In this document: positions 50,922 through 62,928 of the stretch, in pieces | How the letters are laid out: the number at the start of each line of letters is the position of its first letter | Numbering within the stretch: the stretch's first letter is position 1 | NCBI RefSeq assembly: GCF_900168055.1 | Contig: NZ_FUYS01000001.1 | Coordinates: 186,001 to 250,000 of the forward strand | DNA: 64,000 bases | Direction of reading: 5' to 3' | From: Parapedobacter luteus | GTDB taxonomy: Bacteria; Bacteroidota; Bacteroidia; Sphingobacteriales; Sphingobacteriaceae | The notes under the pieces: generated by a model | What the model was told of the DNA's origin: nothing | Databases searched by the model: none | Seen by the model: the letters and a program-made list of their open reading frames with translations, nothing else | Made by a program: the position numbers and the translations under genes

Positions 50922-53900
50922 TTGGCAAACAAAAGTATTCACAGCGAAAGAGTAAATTTTGCAAGCAGTAAAAAGGTAATTGATTACCCTGATTTTCTGG
51001 ATGTGCAATTGGAATCTTTCAAGGAGTTTTTTCAGCTTGAAACAACTTCAGACAACCGCCACCAGGAAGGGCTATTCAAGGTGTTTTCCGAGAATTTCCC
51101 GATCTCTGATTCAAGGAACATTTTTGTACTTGAGTTCTTGGATTATTTTATTGATCCACCACGTTATGGTATTCAGGAATGTATCGAACGTGGATTGACT
51201 TATAGTGTCCCGCTCAAGGCAAAGCTACGTCTGTCGTGCAATGACGAGGAACATGAAGATTTCGAGACCATTGTACAGGACGTTTATTTGGGAACCATTC
51301 CCTACATGACTCCTAAAGGAACCTTTGTCATCAACGGTGCCGAGCGTGTCATTGTATCGCAGCTGCACCGTTCGCCGGGGGTGTTTTTCGGCCAAAGCCG
51401 CCACACCAACGGTACGAAACTGTATTCGGCCCGCGTCATTCCATTTAAGGGGTCGTGGATCGAATTCGCTACAGACGTCAATAACGTGATGTATGCATAC
51501 ATCGATCGTAAAAAGAAATTTCCGGTAACTACACTACTGCGCGCCATTGGCTACGATTCTGACAAGGACATTTTGGAACTGTTCGAGCTGGCTGACGAAG
51601 TTAAAGTAAGCAAATCCGGGCTGAAGAAATACGTAGGCCGTAAATTGGCAGCGCGGGTATTGAAGAAGTGGATAGAAGACTTCGTAGACGAAGATACGGG
51701 TGAGGTCGTATCCATTGACCGCAACGAAGTAGTGCTGGAGCGCGAAACTATACTGGAAGACGAGCATATTGATTTGATTATCGACGCAGGCGTGAAGTCT
51801 ATCATCTTGACCAAAGAAGACACCGCAAACGCCGCCGATTATTCCATCATATATAATACCTTACAAAAAGATACGTCAAACTCGGAGAAGGAGGCTGTAG
51901 AGCACATTTATCGCCAACTGCGTAATGCCGAACCACCCGATGAAGAAACGGCCCGCGGGATTATTGAACGGCTCTTCTTTTCGGATAAACGGTATGACCT
52001 TGGCGACGTAGGCCGCTACCGCATCAACCGTAAGTTGCAATTGGATACTCCCGATGAGATTAAAGTGCTTACTCGTGAGGATATCATTGCTATTGTAAAA
52101 TATCTCATTAACCTGATCAACTCTAAAGCTGAGGTTGATGATATTGACCACCTGTCTAACCGCCGGGTGCGTACGGTCGGCGAACAATTGTATTCGCAGT
52201 TCGGTGTAGGCCTCTCGCGTATGGCACGCACAATCCGTGAGCGGATGAATATCCGGGATAATGAGGTGTTTACTCCGACGGATTTGATCAATGCACGTAC
52301 GCTGTCGTCGGTCATTAATTCATTCTTTGGTACGAACCAGCTGTCGCAGTTCATGGACCAAACCAATCCGTTGGCTGAGATTACGCATAAGCGTAGGCTG
52401 TCTGCGCTCGGCCCTGGTGGACTGTCTCGCGAACGCGCGGGCTTCGAAGTGCGTGACGTGCATTATACGCACTATGGAAGGTTATGTACGATTGAAACGC
52501 CAGAAGGACCGAATATTGGTCTGATTTCGTCGCTTTGCGTACACGCCAAAATTAATAACTTAGGTTTCATCGAAACGCCATATCGGCGGGTAGAAGAGGG
52601 GCGGGTTGTCGTTGAAGAGCCGGTCATTTACCTTTCGGCTGAAGACGAAGATGGCAAAACCATCGCACAGGCTAATGCCGAATACGATGACAAGGGCAAC
52701 TTTATTACCCCGAAAGTAAAGGCCAGGTTTGAAGGGGATTTTCCGGTCATTGAACCCGAAAAATTGGACTTGATGGACGTGGCCCCGAACCAGATTACAT
52801 CTATCGCGGCATCCTTAATCCCATTCCTTGAGCACGATGACGCAAACCGTGCGCTCATGGGCTCTAACATGCAGCGCCAGGCTGTGCCGTTGCTGCGCCC
52901 CGAAGCACCCGTCGTGGGTACGGGATTGGAGGGGCGCGTAGCGCGCGACTCGCGTACCTTGATCAATGCGGAGGCTGATGGTGTAGTGGAATATGTCGAT
53001 GCGAATGAAATCAAGATCCGGTATGAACGGAATGAGGACGAAAGGCTTGTGTCGTTTGACGACGACGTGAAGACCTATAAGTTGATTAAGTTCAAGAAGA
53101 CAAACCAAAGTACTTGCATTAACTTAAAGCCTATTGTAAAAAAAGGGCAAAAGGTAGAGAAAGGACAAGTGCTTTGTGAAGGCTATGCTACCCAAAATGG
53201 CGAGTTGGCATTAGGTCGTAACCTGAAGGTGGCCTTCATGCCATGGCAGGGCTTCAACTTCGAAGATGCTATCGTGATTTCAGAACGCGTGGTCAGCCAG
53301 GATATTTTTACCTCCCTTCATATCGAGGAGTTTGAACTGGAAGTACGCGATACAAAGCGCGGTGAAGAGGAGCTGACAGCCGATATTCCAAACGTATCTG
53401 AGGAAGCAACGAAAGACCTTGATGAAAACGGTATCATCCGTGTGGGGGCCGAAGTACGTGAAGGTGATATCCTGATTGGTAAGATTACGCCTAAGGGCGA
53501 GTCTGACCCCTCTCCGGAAGAAAAACTGCTTCGTGCGATTTTCGGCGATAAGGCCGGAGATGTGAAAGATGCCTCTTTGAAAACCCCTCCGTCTATCAAC
53601 GGTGTGGTTATTGATACCAAATTGTTCTCCCGTGCCAAGAAAATGGCTAAGGAAGAAGAAAAGAAGGCGCTCGACCAACTGGATGCCCAGCATGCTAAGG
53701 CATTGAAGGCGTTAAAAGATAAATTGGTAGACAAGCTGTTTGCCATCGTCAATGGTAAAACCTCGCAGGGTGTCTACAACGTCTATAAAGAACTGTTGGT
53801 GCCTAAAGGAGCTAAGTTTACCCAGAAGATTCTGGCGGATTTGGATTACAACAATATCAATCCGGCAGGATGGACTACCGACGACGACAAAAACGAACTG

Positions 53901-54731
53901 ATTAAGCAGGCGCTCCATTTCTATAACATTAAGCTGAATGAAGAGCTCGGTGCCTATAAGCGCGACAAATTTGCTATCAGCGTCGGTGACGAATTGCCTT
54001 CGGGCATCGTGCAAATGGCTAAGGTATTCATTGCCAAGAAGCGTAAGCTTAAGGTAGGGGATAAGATGGCCGGCCGCCACGGCAACAAAGGTATCGTTGC
54101 GCGCATCGTGCGCGATGAGGATATGCCTTTCTTGGAAGATGGCACACCGGTTGACATCGTGCTGAACCCATTGGGGGTACCTTCACGGATGAACCTTGGC
54201 CAAATCTACGAGACCGTGTTGGGGTGGGCCGGACAAAAGTTGGGTGTCAAGTTTGCGACGCCAATTTTCGACGGTGCGTCTACCGAAGAGGTAGAAGAGT
54301 GGGTAGCGAAAGCAGGGTTGCCTGCATCCGGCCGTACCTACCTTTACAACGGCTTGACCGGCGAGCGTTTCGACCAGCCGACAACCGTAGGTGTGATTTA
54401 TATGCTGAAGCTGGGCCATATGGTGGATGACAAGATGCACGCCCGTTCTATCGGACCGTACTCACTCATTACGCAACAGCCGCTTGGTGGTAAGGCGCAA
54501 TTCGGTGGGCAACGCTTCGGTGAAATGGAGGTGTGGGCATTGGAAGCATTCGGAGCTTCGAACATTCTGCAGGAAATCCTCACGGTCAAGTCTGATGATG
54601 TGGTTGGTAGGGCTAAAACATACGAATCCATCGTCAAAGGCAATAATCTACCGACACCGTCTGTGCCCGAGTCCTTTAACGTACTCGTACACGAGCTGCG
54701 TGGCTTAGGACTGGATATCACGTTGGATTAA
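50922..54731 (+). CDS. rpoB: DNA-directed RNA polymerase subunit beta
   Basis: 1269 aa. The start is TTG, giving [16 protein letters not shown]. The rifampicin region ([32 protein letters not shown]) is wild-type in appearance. The insert around [18 protein letters not shown] and the C-terminal [18 protein letters not shown] are as expected for Bacteroidota. Catalytic core subunit, cotranscribed with rpoC 35 bases downstream. Confidence 0.99.
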   Translation: MANKSIHSERVNFASSKKVIDYPDFLDVQLESFKEFFQLETTSDNRHQEGLFKVFSENFPISDSRNIFVLEFLDYFIDPPRYGIQECIERGLTYSVPLKAKLRLSCNDEEHEDFETIVQDVYLGTIPYMTPKGTFVINGAERVIVSQLHRSPGVFFGQSRHTNGTKLYSARVIPFKGSWIEFATDVNNVMYAYIDRKKKFPVTTLLRAIGYDSDKDILELFELADEVKVSKSGLKKYVGRKLAARVLKKWIEDFVDEDTGEVVSIDRNEVVLERETILEDEHIDLIIDAGVKSIILTKEDTANAADYSIIYNTLQKDTSNSEKEAVEHIYRQLRNAEPPDEETARGIIERLFFSDKRYDLGDVGRYRINRKLQLDTPDEIKVLTREDIIAIVKYLINLINSKAEVDDIDHLSNRRVRTVGEQLYSQFGVGLSRMARTIRERMNIRDNEVFTPTDLINARTLSSVINSFFGTNQLSQFMDQTNPLAEITHKRRLSALGPGGLSRERAGFEVRDVHYTHYGRLCTIETPEGPNIGLISSLCVHAKINNLGFIETPYRRVEEGRVVVEEPVIYLSAEDEDGKTIAQANAEYDDKGNFITPKVKARFEGDFPVIEPEKLDLMDVAPNQITSIAASLIPFLEHDDANRALMGSNMQRQAVPLLRPEAPVVGTGLEGRVARDSRTLINAEADGVVEYVDANEIKIRYERNEDERLVSFDDDVKTYKLIKFKKTNQSTCINLKPIVKKGQKVEKGQVLCEGYATQNGELALGRNLKVAFMPWQGFNFEDAIVISERVVSQDIFTSLHIEEFELEVRDTKRGEEELTADIPNVSEEATKDLDENGIIRVGAEVREGDILIGKITPKGESDPSPEEKLLRAIFGDKAGDVKDASLKTPPSINGVVIDTKLFSRAKKMAKEEEKKALDQLDAQHAKALKALKDKLVDKLFAIVNGKTSQGVYNVYKELLVPKGAKFTQKILADLDYNNINPAGWTTDDDKNELIKQALHFYNIKLNEELGAYKRDKFAISVGDELPSGIVQMAKVFIAKKRKLKVGDKMAGRHGNKGIVARIVRDEDMPFLEDGTPVDIVLNPLGVPSRMNLGQIYETVLGWAGQKLGVKFATPIFDGASTEEVEEWVAKAGLPASGRTYLYNGLTGERFDQPTTVGVIYMLKLGHMVDDKMHARSIGPYSLITQQPLGGKAQFGGQRFGEMEVWALEAFGASNILQEILTVKSDDVVGRAKTYESIVKGNNLPTPSVPESFNVLVHELRGLGLDITLD

Positions 54732-54766
54732 TTAAGCATGGCGCTTTAACTTTTAGAAACGAAAGT

Positions 54767-57700
54767 ATGTCTTACAAAAAGGATAATAAAATAAAAAGCA
54801 ACTTCACCTCGATTACCATTAGTTTGGCCTCTCCAGAGACGATTCTGGAGCGCTCAAGTGGTGAAGTCGTGAAACCGGAAACCATCAACTATCGGACGTA
54901 TAAGCCGGAGCGTGACGGTTTGTTTTGCGAACGCATTTTCGGCCCGGTAAAGGATTACGAATGCCATTGCGGTAAATACAAGCGCATTCGCTATAAGGGC
55001 ATCGTTTGTGACCGTTGCGGTGTGGAGGTGACCGAGAAGAAGGTACGTCGTGAGCGTATGGGCCATATCAGCTTGGTGGTGCCTGTAGCGCATATCTGGT
55101 ATTTCCGCTCATTGCCGAACAAAATTGGCTATTTGTTGGGCCTGCCCACCAAAAAGCTCGATATGATTATCTACTACGAGCGTTATGTGGTTATCCAAGC
55201 CGGGGTAAAGGAGGAGGATGGTATCCAGTACATGGATTTCCTTACAGAAGAGGAATACCTCGACATCTTGGATACCCTGCCGAAGGAAAACCAGTTCCTG
55301 GATGATACCGATCCGCAGAAGTTCATTGCCAAAATGGGTGCGGAAGCGTTGGAAGAGTTGTTGAAACGGCTGGATCTGGATCAGCTTTCGTATGATTTGC
55401 GCCACCAGGCAGCTAATGAAACTTCCCAGCAACGTAAAAATGAGGCGCTAAAACGCCTGCAGGTTGTGGAGGCATTCCGCGGGTCGAGGGATCGGATTGA
55501 AAACCGGCCGGAATGGATGATCGTCAAAATTGTACCGATTATTCCGCCTGAGCTGCGTCCGTTGGTGCCGTTGGAAGGTGGGCGTTTTGCTACTTCCGAC
55601 CTAAACGACTTGTACCGGAGGGTGATTATCCGTAACAATCGGTTGAAGCGTTTGATGGAAATCAAGGCGCCCGAGGTCATTTTGCGTAATGAAAAGCGGA
55701 TGTTACAGGAAGCTGTGGACTCGCTATTCGACAATTCACGTAAGGTGAACGCTGTCAAGACGGAAGGCAACCGTGCATTGAAATCACTCTCTGATATCCT
55801 AAAAGGTAAACAAGGCCGTTTCCGCCAGAACCTGTTGGGTAAGCGGGTAGATTACTCCGCACGTTCGGTCATCGTGGTTGGACCAAACCTGAAGTTGCAT
55901 GAGTGCGGATTGCCAAAAGACATGGCTGCCGAGCTGTATAAGCCGTTCATCATTCGCAAAATGATAGAGCGTGGTATCGTGAAGACGGTGAAGTCGGCCA
56001 AGAAAATCGTTGATCGCAAGGATCCGGTCGTATGGGATATCTTGGAGAACGTATTGAAAGGACACCCCGTATTACTCAACCGGGCACCTACGCTGCACCG
56101 CTTGGGTATTCAGGCATTTCAACCGACTTTGGTAGAAGGCAAGGCAATCCAGTTGCACCCGTTGGTGTGTACGGCATTTAACGCCGACTTTGACGGTGAC
56201 CAGATGGCTGTGCACTTGCCCTTAGGCAATGCTGCCATATTGGAAGCTCAAATCCTTATGCTGGCTTCGCATAATATCCTCAACCCGGCTAATGGCACAC
56301 CCATTACCGTTCCTTCGCAGGACATGGTACTGGGACTCTATTACATGACCAAAGGCCGTAAGACCGATGAAAGCCGGGTGATGAAAGGGGAAGGCATGAC
56401 CTTCTATTCTGCTGAGGAAGTCATTATAGCGCTGAATGAAAAGAAAATCGATTTGCATGCCTTTATTAAGGTGAAAACCAAAGTAAGGAGCAAGGATGGC
56501 AATATCGAAGAAAGGCTCATCGAGACTACCGTAGGGCGTGTGTTGTTCAATCAGGTCGTTCCCGAGGAAATCGGATACGTCAACGAGCTGTTGACCAAAA
56601 AGTCTTTGCGGGATATCATTGGCGAGGTCGTGAAAATTACGGGTATGGCCCGGGCAGCGAAGTTTTTGGATGATATCAAGGAATTAGGATTCCAGATGGC
56701 GTTCAAAGGTGGGCTTTCGTTCAACCTACAGGATTTGAACATTCCGGATGCCAAGGCCGATCTGATCGAACAGGCAACGAAAGAAGTGGAGGAGGTGATG
56801 AACAATTACAACATGGGCTTCATCACCAACAACGAACGCTATAACCAAATCATCGACATCTGGACACGCATCAACAACCGGTTGACCGCGAATGTGATGG
56901 AAATCCTTTCGACAGACAACCAAGGATTCAATTCCGTATACATGATGCTTGATTCGGGCGCCCGTGGTTCGAAAGAGCAAATTCGTCAGCTCTGTGGCAT
57001 GCGGGGTCTGATGGCCAAACCGCAGAAATCTGGTTCTTCAGGCGGTGAAATCATCGAAAACCCTATCCTCTCCAACTTTAAGGAAGGGTTGTCGGTATTG
57101 GAGTACTTTATTTCTACACACGGTGCCCGTAAAGGTCTTGCGGATACCGCGTTGAAGACGGCTGATGCCGGTTATTTGACCCGTCGTCTGCATGACGTAG
57201 CCCAAGATATGATTGTGGTGGATGAAGATTGCGGTGGTTTGAGGGGGGTATATACAACAGCGCTGAAAGATAACGAGGATATCATTGAGCCGCTATACGA
57301 CCGTATTCTTGGCCGGGTTTCCCTACACGATGTGTATGACCCTGTAACTGAAGAATTGCTGGTAGCGGCCGATCAGGATATCGATGAGGAAATCGCCGCT
57401 AAGATTGAGGCATCTGCGGTTGAAGGGCTCGAGATTCGTTCGGTATTGACCTGTGAAAGTAAACGGGGTGTGTGTGCACTTTGTTATGGACGCAACTTGG
57501 CTACGGGTAAACGGGTGCAGAAAGGTGAGGCAGTGGGCGTGATTGCAGCACAGTCTATCGGTGAGCCTGGAACGCAGCTTACACTCCGTACCTTCCACGT
57601 GGGTGGTACCGCGTCAAATATTGCGGCGGAATCTCAAATATTCGCTAAGTTCGATGGCATCATCGAGCTGGAAAATATCCGTTCGGTACCCCACGAAGGG

Positions 57701-59047
57701 GAAGAAGGACCAGATCAAGTCGTTATCGGGCGTTCCGGTGAGTTTCGGATTGTCGACCCGGAATCGAGAAAAGTGTTGATGACGAACAATATCCCTTACG
57801 GTTCTTATCTCTATGTGAATGCTGGCGATAAGGTGACAAAAGGGCAACGTATCTGTTCTTGGGATCCGTACAATGCGGTGATTATTTCCGAATTTGGTGG
57901 GAAAGCTGAGTTCGAGTCGATCATTGAAGGGGTAACATTCCGTGAGGAGTCCGACGAACAAACGGGACACCGGGAAAAGGTCATCATTGATACGCGCGAC
58001 AAGACCAAAAACCCGGCCATCAAAATATTGGATAGCAAAGGCGCGGTTATCCGCACTTACAACATCCCGGTGGGTGCGCACGTCTCTGTCAATGACGGCA
58101 CCGTGGTAAAAGAGGGTGTTGTATTAGCTAAGATTCCGCGCTCTACCGGTAAGACCCGTGACATTACAGGTGGTCTGCCACGTGTGACGGAACTGTTCGA
58201 AGCTCGTAATCCATCCAACCCTGCGGTCGTCACCGAAATAGATGGTGTGGTGACCCTGGGTGGCGTAAAACGGGGTAACCGTGAAATCTCAATTGAGTCA
58301 CGGGACGGACAGATCAAGAAGTACTTGGTGCCGCTGTCTAAACATATTCTTGTACAGGATAATGACTTCGTGAAAGCGGGTATGCCGTTGTCAGATGGTT
58401 CTATCTCGCCTGCCGATATTTTGGCTATTAAAGGCCCGTCGGCCGTGCAGGAGTATTTGGTAAATGGTATCCAGGAAGTTTACCGCCTCCAAGGGGTGAA
58501 GATCAATGACAAGCACTTTGAGACCATCGTACACCAAATGATGCAAAAGGTGGAAATTGAAGACCCGGGCGATACCCGTTTCTTGGAAAAAGAGGCGGTC
58601 AACAAGTGGGACTTCGTTGAGGAGAATGATGCTATCTATGACAAAAAAGTGGTGGTGGATGCGGGAGATTCCAACGAGTTGAAGCCGGGGCAGATTGTCT
58701 CGCTGCGTAAGCTACGGGACGTTAATTCAAGCCTCAAACGGCGTGACCTGAAGCTGGTGGAAGTACGCGACGCCATACCGGCGACTTCAAGCCCGTTACT
58801 GCAGGGTATTACCCGCGCGTCATTGGGTACCAAGTCATTCATTTCTGCGGCATCGTTCCAGGAAACTACGAAGGTACTCAACGAGGCTGCCATTGCCGGT
58901 AAGCGTGACGACCTCTTGGGTTTGAAAGAGAACGTCATCGTCGGCCACTTGATTCCTTCCGGAACTGGCCTGCGCGATTATGAACGCATTATCGTAGGCT
59001 CGCAAGAGGAATATGATCAGCTGCTGGCATCGAAGGAGGAAGATTAA
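54767..59047 (+). CDS. rpoC: DNA-directed RNA polymerase subunit beta'
   Basis: 1426 aa, complete. The active-site [12 protein letters not shown] motif that binds catalytic magnesium is present, as are the N-terminal zinc site (CHCGKY with CDRCG) and the second zinc site ([11 protein letters not shown]). The trigger-loop region ([16 protein letters not shown]) is intact. The operon ends here with a strong terminator. Confidence 0.99.
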   Translation: MSYKKDNKIKSNFTSITISLASPETILERSSGEVVKPETINYRTYKPERDGLFCERIFGPVKDYECHCGKYKRIRYKGIVCDRCGVEVTEKKVRRERMGHISLVVPVAHIWYFRSLPNKIGYLLGLPTKKLDMIIYYERYVVIQAGVKEEDGIQYMDFLTEEEYLDILDTLPKENQFLDDTDPQKFIAKMGAEALEELLKRLDLDQLSYDLRHQAANETSQQRKNEALKRLQVVEAFRGSRDRIENRPEWMIVKIVPIIPPELRPLVPLEGGRFATSDLNDLYRRVIIRNNRLKRLMEIKAPEVILRNEKRMLQEAVDSLFDNSRKVNAVKTEGNRALKSLSDILKGKQGRFRQNLLGKRVDYSARSVIVVGPNLKLHECGLPKDMAAELYKPFIIRKMIERGIVKTVKSAKKIVDRKDPVVWDILENVLKGHPVLLNRAPTLHRLGIQAFQPTLVEGKAIQLHPLVCTAFNADFDGDQMAVHLPLGNAAILEAQILMLASHNILNPANGTPITVPSQDMVLGLYYMTKGRKTDESRVMKGEGMTFYSAEEVIIALNEKKIDLHAFIKVKTKVRSKDGNIEERLIETTVGRVLFNQVVPEEIGYVNELLTKKSLRDIIGEVVKITGMARAAKFLDDIKELGFQMAFKGGLSFNLQDLNIPDAKADLIEQATKEVEEVMNNYNMGFITNNERYNQIIDIWTRINNRLTANVMEILSTDNQGFNSVYMMLDSGARGSKEQIRQLCGMRGLMAKPQKSGSSGGEIIENPILSNFKEGLSVLEYFISTHGARKGLADTALKTADAGYLTRRLHDVAQDMIVVDEDCGGLRGVYTTALKDNEDIIEPLYDRILGRVSLHDVYDPVTEELLVAADQDIDEEIAAKIEASAVEGLEIRSVLTCESKRGVCALCYGRNLATGKRVQKGEAVGVIAAQSIGEPGTQLTLRTFHVGGTASNIAAESQIFAKFDGIIELENIRSVPHEGEEGPDQVVIGRSGEFRIVDPESRKVLMTNNIPYGSYLYVNAGDKVTKGQRICSWDPYNAVIISEFGGKAEFESIIEGVTFREESDEQTGHREKVIIDTRDKTKNPAIKILDSKGAVIRTYNIPVGAHVSVNDGTVVKEGVVLAKIPRSTGKTRDITGGLPRVTELFEARNPSNPAVVTEIDGVVTLGGVKRGNREISIESRDGQIKKYLVPLSKHILVQDNDFVKAGMPLSDGSISPADILAIKGPSAVQEYLVNGIQEVYRLQGVKINDKHFETIVHQMMQKVEIEDPGDTRFLEKEAVNKWDFVEENDAIYDKKVVVDAGDSNELKPGQIVSLRKLRDVNSSLKRRDLKLVEVRDAIPATSSPLLQGITRASLGTKSFISAASFQETTKVLNEAAIAGKRDDLLGLKENVIVGHLIPSGTGLRDYERIIVGSQEEYDQLLASKEED

Positions 59048-59096
59048 TCCGCTGTCGGTGACCCGCGGGGTCAGTAAACGATAAAAAACAATTCAG

Positions 59097-59129
59097 ACCG
59101 TCAGGTGTACGCCTGACGGTTTTTTTTTT
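59097..59129 (+). terminator. Intrinsic terminator of the rpoBC operon
   Basis: ACCGTCAGGT (59097-59106) pairs with GCCTGACGGT (59111-59120) around GTAC, followed by nine or ten T residues. It lies 50 bases after the rpoC stop. Confidence 0.95.
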
Positions 59130-59206
59130 GGAATTCGGCGCTGCTCGCCAGCTAACACCGTGGTTGACGCTTAGCGCCTTATAGCGCATGTCTCAAACTT
59201 ATCTCG

Positions 59207-59214
59207 TATCTTTG
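59207..59214 (+). promoter_or_regulatory. Candidate -7 element just before the radical SAM gene
   Basis: TATCTTTG matches the consensus and ends seven bases before the ATG at 59222, implying a nearly leaderless mRNA. No TTG is found at the normal distance upstream. Confidence 0.45.
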
Positions 59215-59221
59215 CACGACT

Positions 59222-60169
59222 ATGGGTACCCTGTTGGACATTGGAAAGAAACCGTACAATCACTACGGGGCATATTTGCGGGCCAAATACGACGGCAAGC
59301 GTGTGTTTAAGATTATTGTGGATGGTAATTTTACTTGTCCGAACCGCGATGGAAGTAAGGGGTACGGTGGCTGTGCTTATTGCAACGTGGATTCGTTTAC
59401 GCCGGATTCGGCACGTAAACTGCCGACTATCCGTGAACAGGTGGAAGAGGGGATCCAGCGTGCAGTAAACGGTTATGGAGCTGAAAAATTCGTGATTTAT
59501 TTCCAGCCCAATACCAATACTTACGCACCGGCGCATTACCTTAAATCCTTGTATGATGAGGCCTTGAGCGTAGCACCCGAACATGTGGTAGGGCTTTCGG
59601 TGGGTACGCGGCCGGATTGCATAGATTTTGAAAAAGTGGCCCTGCTCGAAAGCTATACCGATCGATATGATGTGGATCTGGAGATGGGCATGGAATCCAT
59701 CTACGACAGTACGTTAAACCGGATAAACAGAGGGTGCACGCATGAAGAGCTTGAAAAGGCACTCGCCTTGGTACAAAACAGTTCCTTGGATATCTGCGTG
59801 CATACCATCTTTGGATTCCCTTGGGAAACCAGGGCGATGATGCTGCGCTATGCGGAAGAAATCAACCGGTTTCCGCAAATCAAGTTTGTGAAACTCCACC
59901 ACCTCCATATTGTGGAAGGCTCTATTATGGGCGTGCAGTACAAACGCCAGCCTTTTCATGTATTTAGCTTGGAGGAATATACGGATTTCCTCTGTGAGTT
60001 TATCCCTTTGCTGCGCCCTGACATTGTGATTCAGCGCCTATTTGGACTGGCCGATCAGGAATTGCTGATAGCGCCAAATTGGGGCTTGGGCAAGTCAGCC
60101 ATTCAAACCTATATCGATAAAGAGCTGGAGCGTAGGGCGGCTTACCAAGGGAATAAATACAGCATATAG
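59222..60169 (+). CDS. TIGR01212 family (YhcC-like) radical SAM protein
   Basis: 315 aa. The [4Fe-4S] cluster cysteines are Cys39, Cys51 and Cys54 (TCPNRDG, then GGCAYC), the spaced pattern of this family rather than the classic CxxxCxxC. The TIM-barrel part contains YFQPNTNTYAP and VDLEMGMES, and an extended C-terminus reads HLHIVEGSIMG. The family is related to Elp3-like radical SAM enzymes; its reaction is unknown to me. It is convergent with the MazG-like gene. Confidence 0.92.
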   Translation: MGTLLDIGKKPYNHYGAYLRAKYDGKRVFKIIVDGNFTCPNRDGSKGYGGCAYCNVDSFTPDSARKLPTIREQVEEGIQRAVNGYGAEKFVIYFQPNTNTYAPAHYLKSLYDEALSVAPEHVVGLSVGTRPDCIDFEKVALLESYTDRYDVDLEMGMESIYDSTLNRINRGCTHEELEKALALVQNSSLDICVHTIFGFPWETRAMMLRYAEEINRFPQIKFVKLHHLHIVEGSIMGVQYKRQPFHVFSLEEYTDFLCEFIPLLRPDIVIQRLFGLADQELLIAPNWGLGKSAIQTYIDKELERRAAYQGNKYSI

Positions 60170-60185
60170 GAGAACGAAAAGAATA

Positions 60186-60653
60186 CTATCCTTCCAGAAT
60201 TTTAGCGAGGTCAGCAGGCGAATAGTACACGGATTTCAGCGTTTTCCGGTCTGCCGTCCGGTATACCAGGTAATGGCCATCCGCCTCCTCATAAAAACAT
60301 TCCACACCTTTCTCCGTGTAATGTGCCACCGTATCCTCGGCCTCCTGGACGGTCTTACAAGCTTTACTCATGTTTGATCGCTGTACTTCATCAAAAAGTT
60401 GCGCGAACTTGCTGGCTAAGCCAAACTCGAGTACTGCTCCTGACAATACATATTGAAGATCGCATAACGCGTCGGCAATCTCCGTGATGTCGTTGTCCGC
60501 GATGGCTTCTTCAAGTTCTTTGAGTTCTTCTGCCAGTAACGCGACCCGCAACCGGCACCGCTGCTCGTCCGGAACAGTAGGCTTGGGTAATACGGGATGC
60601 TTAAATGTCTTGTGAAATTCGGCAACGGCCGTCAATGTTTTTGGATCGGTCAT
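60186..60653 (-). CDS. MazG-like nucleoside triphosphate pyrophosphohydrolase
   Basis: 155 aa. The all-alpha NTP pyrophosphatase motif is present: EELKELEEAI followed by EIADALCDLQYV (ExxE and ExxD, magnesium ligands). A C-terminal extension of about 50 residues (ECFYEEADGHYLVYRTADRKTLKSVYYSPADL) is additional to the minimal fold. These enzymes hydrolyse (d)NTPs or related compounds to the monophosphate; the natural substrate is uncertain. Confidence 0.87.
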   Translation of the reverse strand: MTDPKTLTAVAEFHKTFKHPVLPKPTVPDEQRCRLRVALLAEELKELEEAIADNDITEIADALCDLQYVLSGAVLEFGLASKFAQLFDEVQRSNMSKACKTVQEAEDTVAHYTEKGVECFYEEADGHYLVYRTADRKTLKSVYYSPADLAKILEG

Positions 60654-60717
60654 GTCTGTAGTCTTCTGTCAAAAGTTGTGGGTTGTCAATCAAATTCGTA
60701 AGCAGGCAAGCTGAAAG

Positions 60718-61860
60718 TCACTTAATAAAGTGCTTGAGTTGGATGATTTCCTTTTCTTCGAGGTAGCGCCAGCGTCCACGGGGTAGATCTTTTTTCGTTA
60801 AGTTAGCGTAAACGACCCTGTCCAGCTTAATCACTTCATAACCTAAATGCTCAAAAATACGCCTCACAATGCGGTTTTTTCCACTGTGAATCTGAATGCC
60901 TACTTCCCTTTTGCTTCCGCCCTGTACGTAACTTATCGTGTCAGGTTTGACAAAGCCGTCCTCTAATTCGAGGCCAAACGCAATTTTATTAAGGTCACCT
61001 TGAGCGAGACTCTTATTGAGTTCGACGTTATAAATCTTGACAACATTGTTGCGCGGGTGCGAAAGCTTTTCGGCAAGGTTACCATCATTCGTCAGCAAAA
61101 GCAGCCCGGTGGTGTTACGATCAAGACGGCCAACAGGGTATATCCGTTCTTTGGAAGCCTTGGACACCAGTTGCATCACCGTGCGGCGTTCCTGGGGATC
61201 ATCCGTTGTGGTGATGTAGTCTTTGGGTTTGTTAAGCAACACGTAAACCATTTTTTCGCGCTTTAGGCGTTCGCCATTATAGCGCACTTCATCTTTGGAT
61301 GGATCTACTTTGACACCGAGCTCGGTGACAACATGGCCATTTACAGAGACGACACCGGCTTGGATCAGCTCATCTGCTTTACGTCTCGAGCAGATGCCCG
61401 AATTGGCGATATACCGGTTTAGCCGGATCAGTCCGTCATCTTCCGGTGTACTTTTGAATGGCTTCGGCGTTGGGTCGGTTCGCTCACGCAATTTTCGCGA
61501 AGGATTGTACGGTCTGTTTTCCGTTGAGCGCCTATCTGTGTTATAGGGCGGCTTTTGTCCGTTCCCGTATTTTTTTTCCCGGTCCCGATAATCACTTGAC
61601 CGTTTGTCGCTGAATCTCTGCTCGTTGTTTGATGTATTTCGACCTGCTGTCGACCCGCCGCCTGCACGAGGCCGTGGCCGATCGCTTGGGTATTTTCTCT
61701 CCCGATTTTCTCCAGACCGCTCGTCTGTATATCGTTTGTCGTTGTCTGGTGTGCTTCGGTCGTCGTATTTCCGGCTACGCGTATGGGAAGGGTTCGGGGT
61801 TGATTTACCGAAGCGCTTGGATTTGTCGTCACGACTGTTCCTTTTGTTACTAAAGGGCAT
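60718..61860 (-). CDS. RluB/RsuA-type rRNA pseudouridine synthase with long basic N-terminal extension
   Basis: 380 aa. Residues 1-140 are low-complexity and rich in Arg, Lys, Asp, Ser, Asn and Pro, probably disordered and RNA-binding. An S4 domain follows (LIRLNRYIANSGICSRRKADELI, about 144-190), then the catalytic domain with Asp247 in GRLDRNTTGLLLLTNDG. The short-insert architecture fits the RluB/RluE/RluF/RsuA group, which modifies single uridines in rRNA; RluB (23S) is most likely. The extension has a repeated composition on the DNA level but no clear unit. On the - strand TATCTTTG (61893-61886) is a candidate -7 element. Confidence 0.9.
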   Translation of the reverse strand: MPFSNKRNSRDDKSKRFGKSTPNPSHTRSRKYDDRSTPDNDKRYTDERSGENRERKYPSDRPRPRAGGGSTAGRNTSNNEQRFSDKRSSDYRDREKKYGNGQKPPYNTDRRSTENRPYNPSRKLRERTDPTPKPFKSTPEDDGLIRLNRYIANSGICSRRKADELIQAGVVSVNGHVVTELGVKVDPSKDEVRYNGERLKREKMVYVLLNKPKDYITTTDDPQERRTVMQLVSKASKERIYPVGRLDRNTTGLLLLTNDGNLAEKLSHPRNNVVKIYNVELNKSLAQGDLNKIAFGLELEDGFVKPDTISYVQGGSKREVGIQIHSGKNRIVRRIFEHLGYEVIKLDRVVYANLTKKDLPRGRWRYLEEKEIIQLKHFIK

Positions 61861-62001
61861 GATTTTTATATAAAAATGTAGGCTACAAAGATAGGTAAAA
61901 TTATATGTTTAATCGCCTGTACGCTTGGCTTTTTTATAAGAGCAAGACCTGTCAAAATACGTTAAATTATGTTAAACACCAAGGGGGCTTATGGTAACTG
62001 T

Positions 62002-62032
62002 TTGTGAATTAACAATATAATTTTTACTTTTG
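62002..62032 (+). promoter_or_regulatory. Promoter of the lytic transglycosylase gene
   Basis: TTG at 62002-62004, a 20-nt spacer and TACTTTTG at 62025-62032. It would give a leader of about 70 nt. It lies in the 246-base gap between divergent genes. Confidence 0.7.
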
Positions 62033-62106
62033 TCGCCAGCTTTTTGGATCAAGTAATTCTGTGGTGCGATTATTTTATGCGTCGCTGGATTACAGAAAGG
62101 TTATAA

Positions 62107-62910
62107 ATGATAAAAAAACAACTGCTCTGTTGTAGCGCGGTTTTATTACTGGTATTACTTTCTAAGCTATACGCTTATCGCGTAGCGACAAATACCGAGA
62201 CATCCGCACTACCGCATGACTCCTTATCTCAAGGAGAAATATTGCAAGACGATATCGCTGATATCCGCAACACTCCGTACTTTGCATCATTGAATTTTGC
62301 TGATGAAAACCTTCCGTTGGGTGATAAGCAAATCGAGCGTAAAATGATGCGTTACCTTAAAGAGTATTCCTACACAAAACGCCGTTCGCATGTATTGCAT
62401 CACAAGGCATTGCATGCATTGCCGAAAGTCGCCGCTATCTTACGTCAACATGGGATTCCCGAGGATTTTAAATATATCCCTTTGGTCGAAAGCGGATTGG
62501 TGAGCGGTACTACTTCACATCGCGGGGCGTCAGGCTACTGGCAGTTCATGCCCGGTACAGCGCGGGCTTTTGGGCTGCGTGTAGATAGCGAGGTGGACGA
62601 GCGGCAGCATATTGAAAAGTCTACCGCGGCCGCAGCAAGGTATATTAAGGCGTTGTATAATGAGTTTAACAGCTGGACGCTGGTCGCTGCGGCTTTCAAT
62701 ATTGGCGAAGGGAACCTCCGAAGGATTATCGACAGGCAACGTGAGGATAATTACTTCAGGTTGAAGCTCAACAGGGAGACGGGCAGTTATGTGTATAAAC
62801 TGATCTCGGTCAAAGAGATCATCGAAAATCCCGCTGCACACGGCTACAGGAAAAACCACTTGCTAGCCGCTGCAACGAATGAAGAGTCCCAGCAACAGAA
62901 TAAGCTATAA
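62107..62910 (+). CDS. Lytic transglycosylase (SLT domain, MltD-like)
   Basis: 267 aa with an N-terminal signal or membrane anchor (to about residue 22). The SLT catalytic domain (about 110-245) carries Glu128 in YIPLVESGL, GASGYWQFMPGTARAFGL and AAAFNIGEGNLRRII. It cleaves peptidoglycan glycan strands between MurNAc and GlcNAc to form 1,6-anhydro ends. The LysM repeats common in MltD are absent, so this is a short form. It is convergent with lolA. Confidence 0.93.
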   Translation: MIKKQLLCCSAVLLLVLLSKLYAYRVATNTETSALPHDSLSQGEILQDDIADIRNTPYFASLNFADENLPLGDKQIERKMMRYLKEYSYTKRRSHVLHHKALHALPKVAAILRQHGIPEDFKYIPLVESGLVSGTTSHRGASGYWQFMPGTARAFGLRVDSEVDERQHIEKSTAAAARYIKALYNEFNSWTLVAAAFNIGEGNLRRIIDRQREDNYFRLKLNRETGSYVYKLISVKEIIENPAAHGYRKNHLLAAATNEESQQQNKL

Positions 62911-62928
62911 GGGTTACCCGCAGCCCGG

